Below are positions 63,590 to 64,000 of a stretch of 64,000 bases of DNA, piece after piece (positions within the stretch are counted from its first letter, which is position 1; the number at the start of each line of letters is the position of its first letter). Below the pieces are notes generated by a model. The model ran no database searches. It saw only the letters and a list, made by a program, of their open reading frames with translations, and was not told where the DNA came from. Source of the DNA: UBA10649 sp963700255. Lineage in GTDB: Bacteria > Actinomycetota > Actinomycetes > S36-B12. The translations under genes and the position numbers were made by a program. The DNA is taken from positions 1 to 64,000 of the forward strand of contig CAVOWW010000050.1 in assembly GCA_963700255.1 (NCBI GenBank), written 5' to 3'.

Positions 63590-64000
63590 TCAGCCGCCCG
63601 TGCCGCTGCCGAGGAACAGGGTGAAGAGCGCCCAGGAGGTGAACGCGTTCGGGATGAGCGAGTCGAGCCGATCCATCATGCCGCCGTGGCCCGGCAGGAA
63701 GGTCCCCATGTCCTTGACGCCGAGGTCGCGCTTGATGGCGCTCTCGGCGAAGTCGCCCGCCGTGGCCGTCACCGTCATGACCAGCCCGGCGATCAGGCCC
63801 TGCCACCACGGGGCGTCGAGCAGGTAGACGAAGCTCAGCGCACCGACGAGGCACTGCAGGGCGACGGAGCCGGCGAAGCCCTCCCACGACTTCTTGGGGC
63901 TGATCTGCGGCGCGATCGGGTGCTTCCCGAACAGCACTCCGGTGGCGTAGCCGCCGATGTCGTTGGACACCGTGAGGAGGATGAACACCACCACCCGCTG
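63590..64000 (-). CDS. cdsA: phosphatidate cytidylyltransferase, 5' end beyond window
   Basis: C-terminal 136 residues of CdsA, which makes CDP-diacylglycerol. The family signature SAIKRDLGVKDMGTFLPGHGG then MMDRLDS is complete, and DIGGYATGVLFGKHPI and SPKKSWEGF precede it. Several membrane helices are visible. The N-terminal helices lie outside the window. Directly upstream of rlmN. Confidence 0.93.
   Translation of the reverse strand, partial: QRVVVFILLTVSNDIGGYATGVLFGKHPIAPQISPKKSWEGFAGSVALQCLVGALSFVYLLDAPWWQGLIAGLVMTVTATAGDFAESAIKRDLGVKDMGTFLPGHGGMMDRLDSLIPNAFTSWALFTLFLGSGTGG

Noticed and set aside
1..64000. tRNA, rRNA, riboswitch or CRISPR elements
   Set aside because: No T-loop-type motifs in non-coding gaps, no rRNA text, no recognisable riboswitch core; every gap is under 300 nt.

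Overview
The window is about 64 kb of high-GC DNA (roughly 70% GC by eye) from an actinobacterium (Actinomycetota). Evidence: many GTG starts, ATGA and TGATG gene overlaps, a DXP isoprenoid pathway (dxr, ispG), a DUF4081-type GNAT beside ispG, tandem DUF4439 ferritin-like genes, an LLM-class F420-type oxidoreductase, PucR and MocR regulators, and the typical actinobacterial core order. I cannot place it more precisely.

Core block, 0-21.8 kb, almost all on the minus strand. In transcription order: a HicA-like small ORF, dxr, rip (M50 protease), ispG, GNAT, proS, a HAD phosphatase and a TSUP permease; two plus-strand DUF4439 genes interrupt; then rimP, nusA, ylxR, infB, rbfA, truB, ribF, an 8-TM membrane protein, rpsO, pnp and an M16 peptidase. 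The rest of the block, cdsA and rlmN, lies 40 kb away at 62.5-64 kb. In most actinobacteria rlmN sits close to dxr, so 21.8-62.4 kb reads as a catabolic island inserted into the core cluster.

Catabolic island. (a) 21.8-25.9 kb: PucR regulator, GABA aminotransferase and two tandem small secreted paralogues. (b) 25.9-36.7 kb, minus strand: a polyamine operon with aldehyde dehydrogenase, PotD2, PotA, PotB, PotC, PotD1, a FAD amine oxidase-like protein, an agmatinase-type ureohydrolase and a carboxynorspermidine-synthase-like dehydrogenase. (c) 36.8-47.1 kb: a MocR regulator divergent from a reductive pyrimidine operon: beta-ureidopropionase, dihydropyrimidinase, methylmalonate-semialdehyde dehydrogenase, a TIGR03842-type LLM oxidoreductase and a four-gene NitT/THI5-type ABC transporter. 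No classical dihydropyrimidine dehydrogenase is present, so the LLM enzyme is a candidate for the missing uracil/thymine reduction. (d) 47.1-54.8 kb: an acyl-CoA ligase, succinate-semialdehyde dehydrogenase, and an Lrp-led operon of aminotransferase, PNPOx-like protein and FAD oxidoreductase, then a VOC protein. (e) 54.8-62.4 kb, minus strand: an Imm5-like protein, a glutarate-type module (aldehyde dehydrogenase, glutaryl-CoA dehydrogenase-like, GntR, CaiB-type CoA-transferase) with three copies of a near-palindromic operator, propionyl-CoA synthetase and a K+-channel-like protein. Together these would turn putrescine, agmatine, GABA, cadaverine-type amines and pyrimidines into succinate, acetyl-CoA, propionyl-CoA and crotonyl-CoA.

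Sequence quality. At least eleven single-base frameshifts break otherwise conserved genes between 0 and 24 kb. A very dense set (about 25-30) breaks potD1, potC, potB and potD2 at 29.7-35.1 kb, while potA between them and everything from 35.2 to 64 kb is intact. Most are cured by removing one G or C, which points to consensus errors rather than biology. Such genes are annotated over their full reconstructed span.
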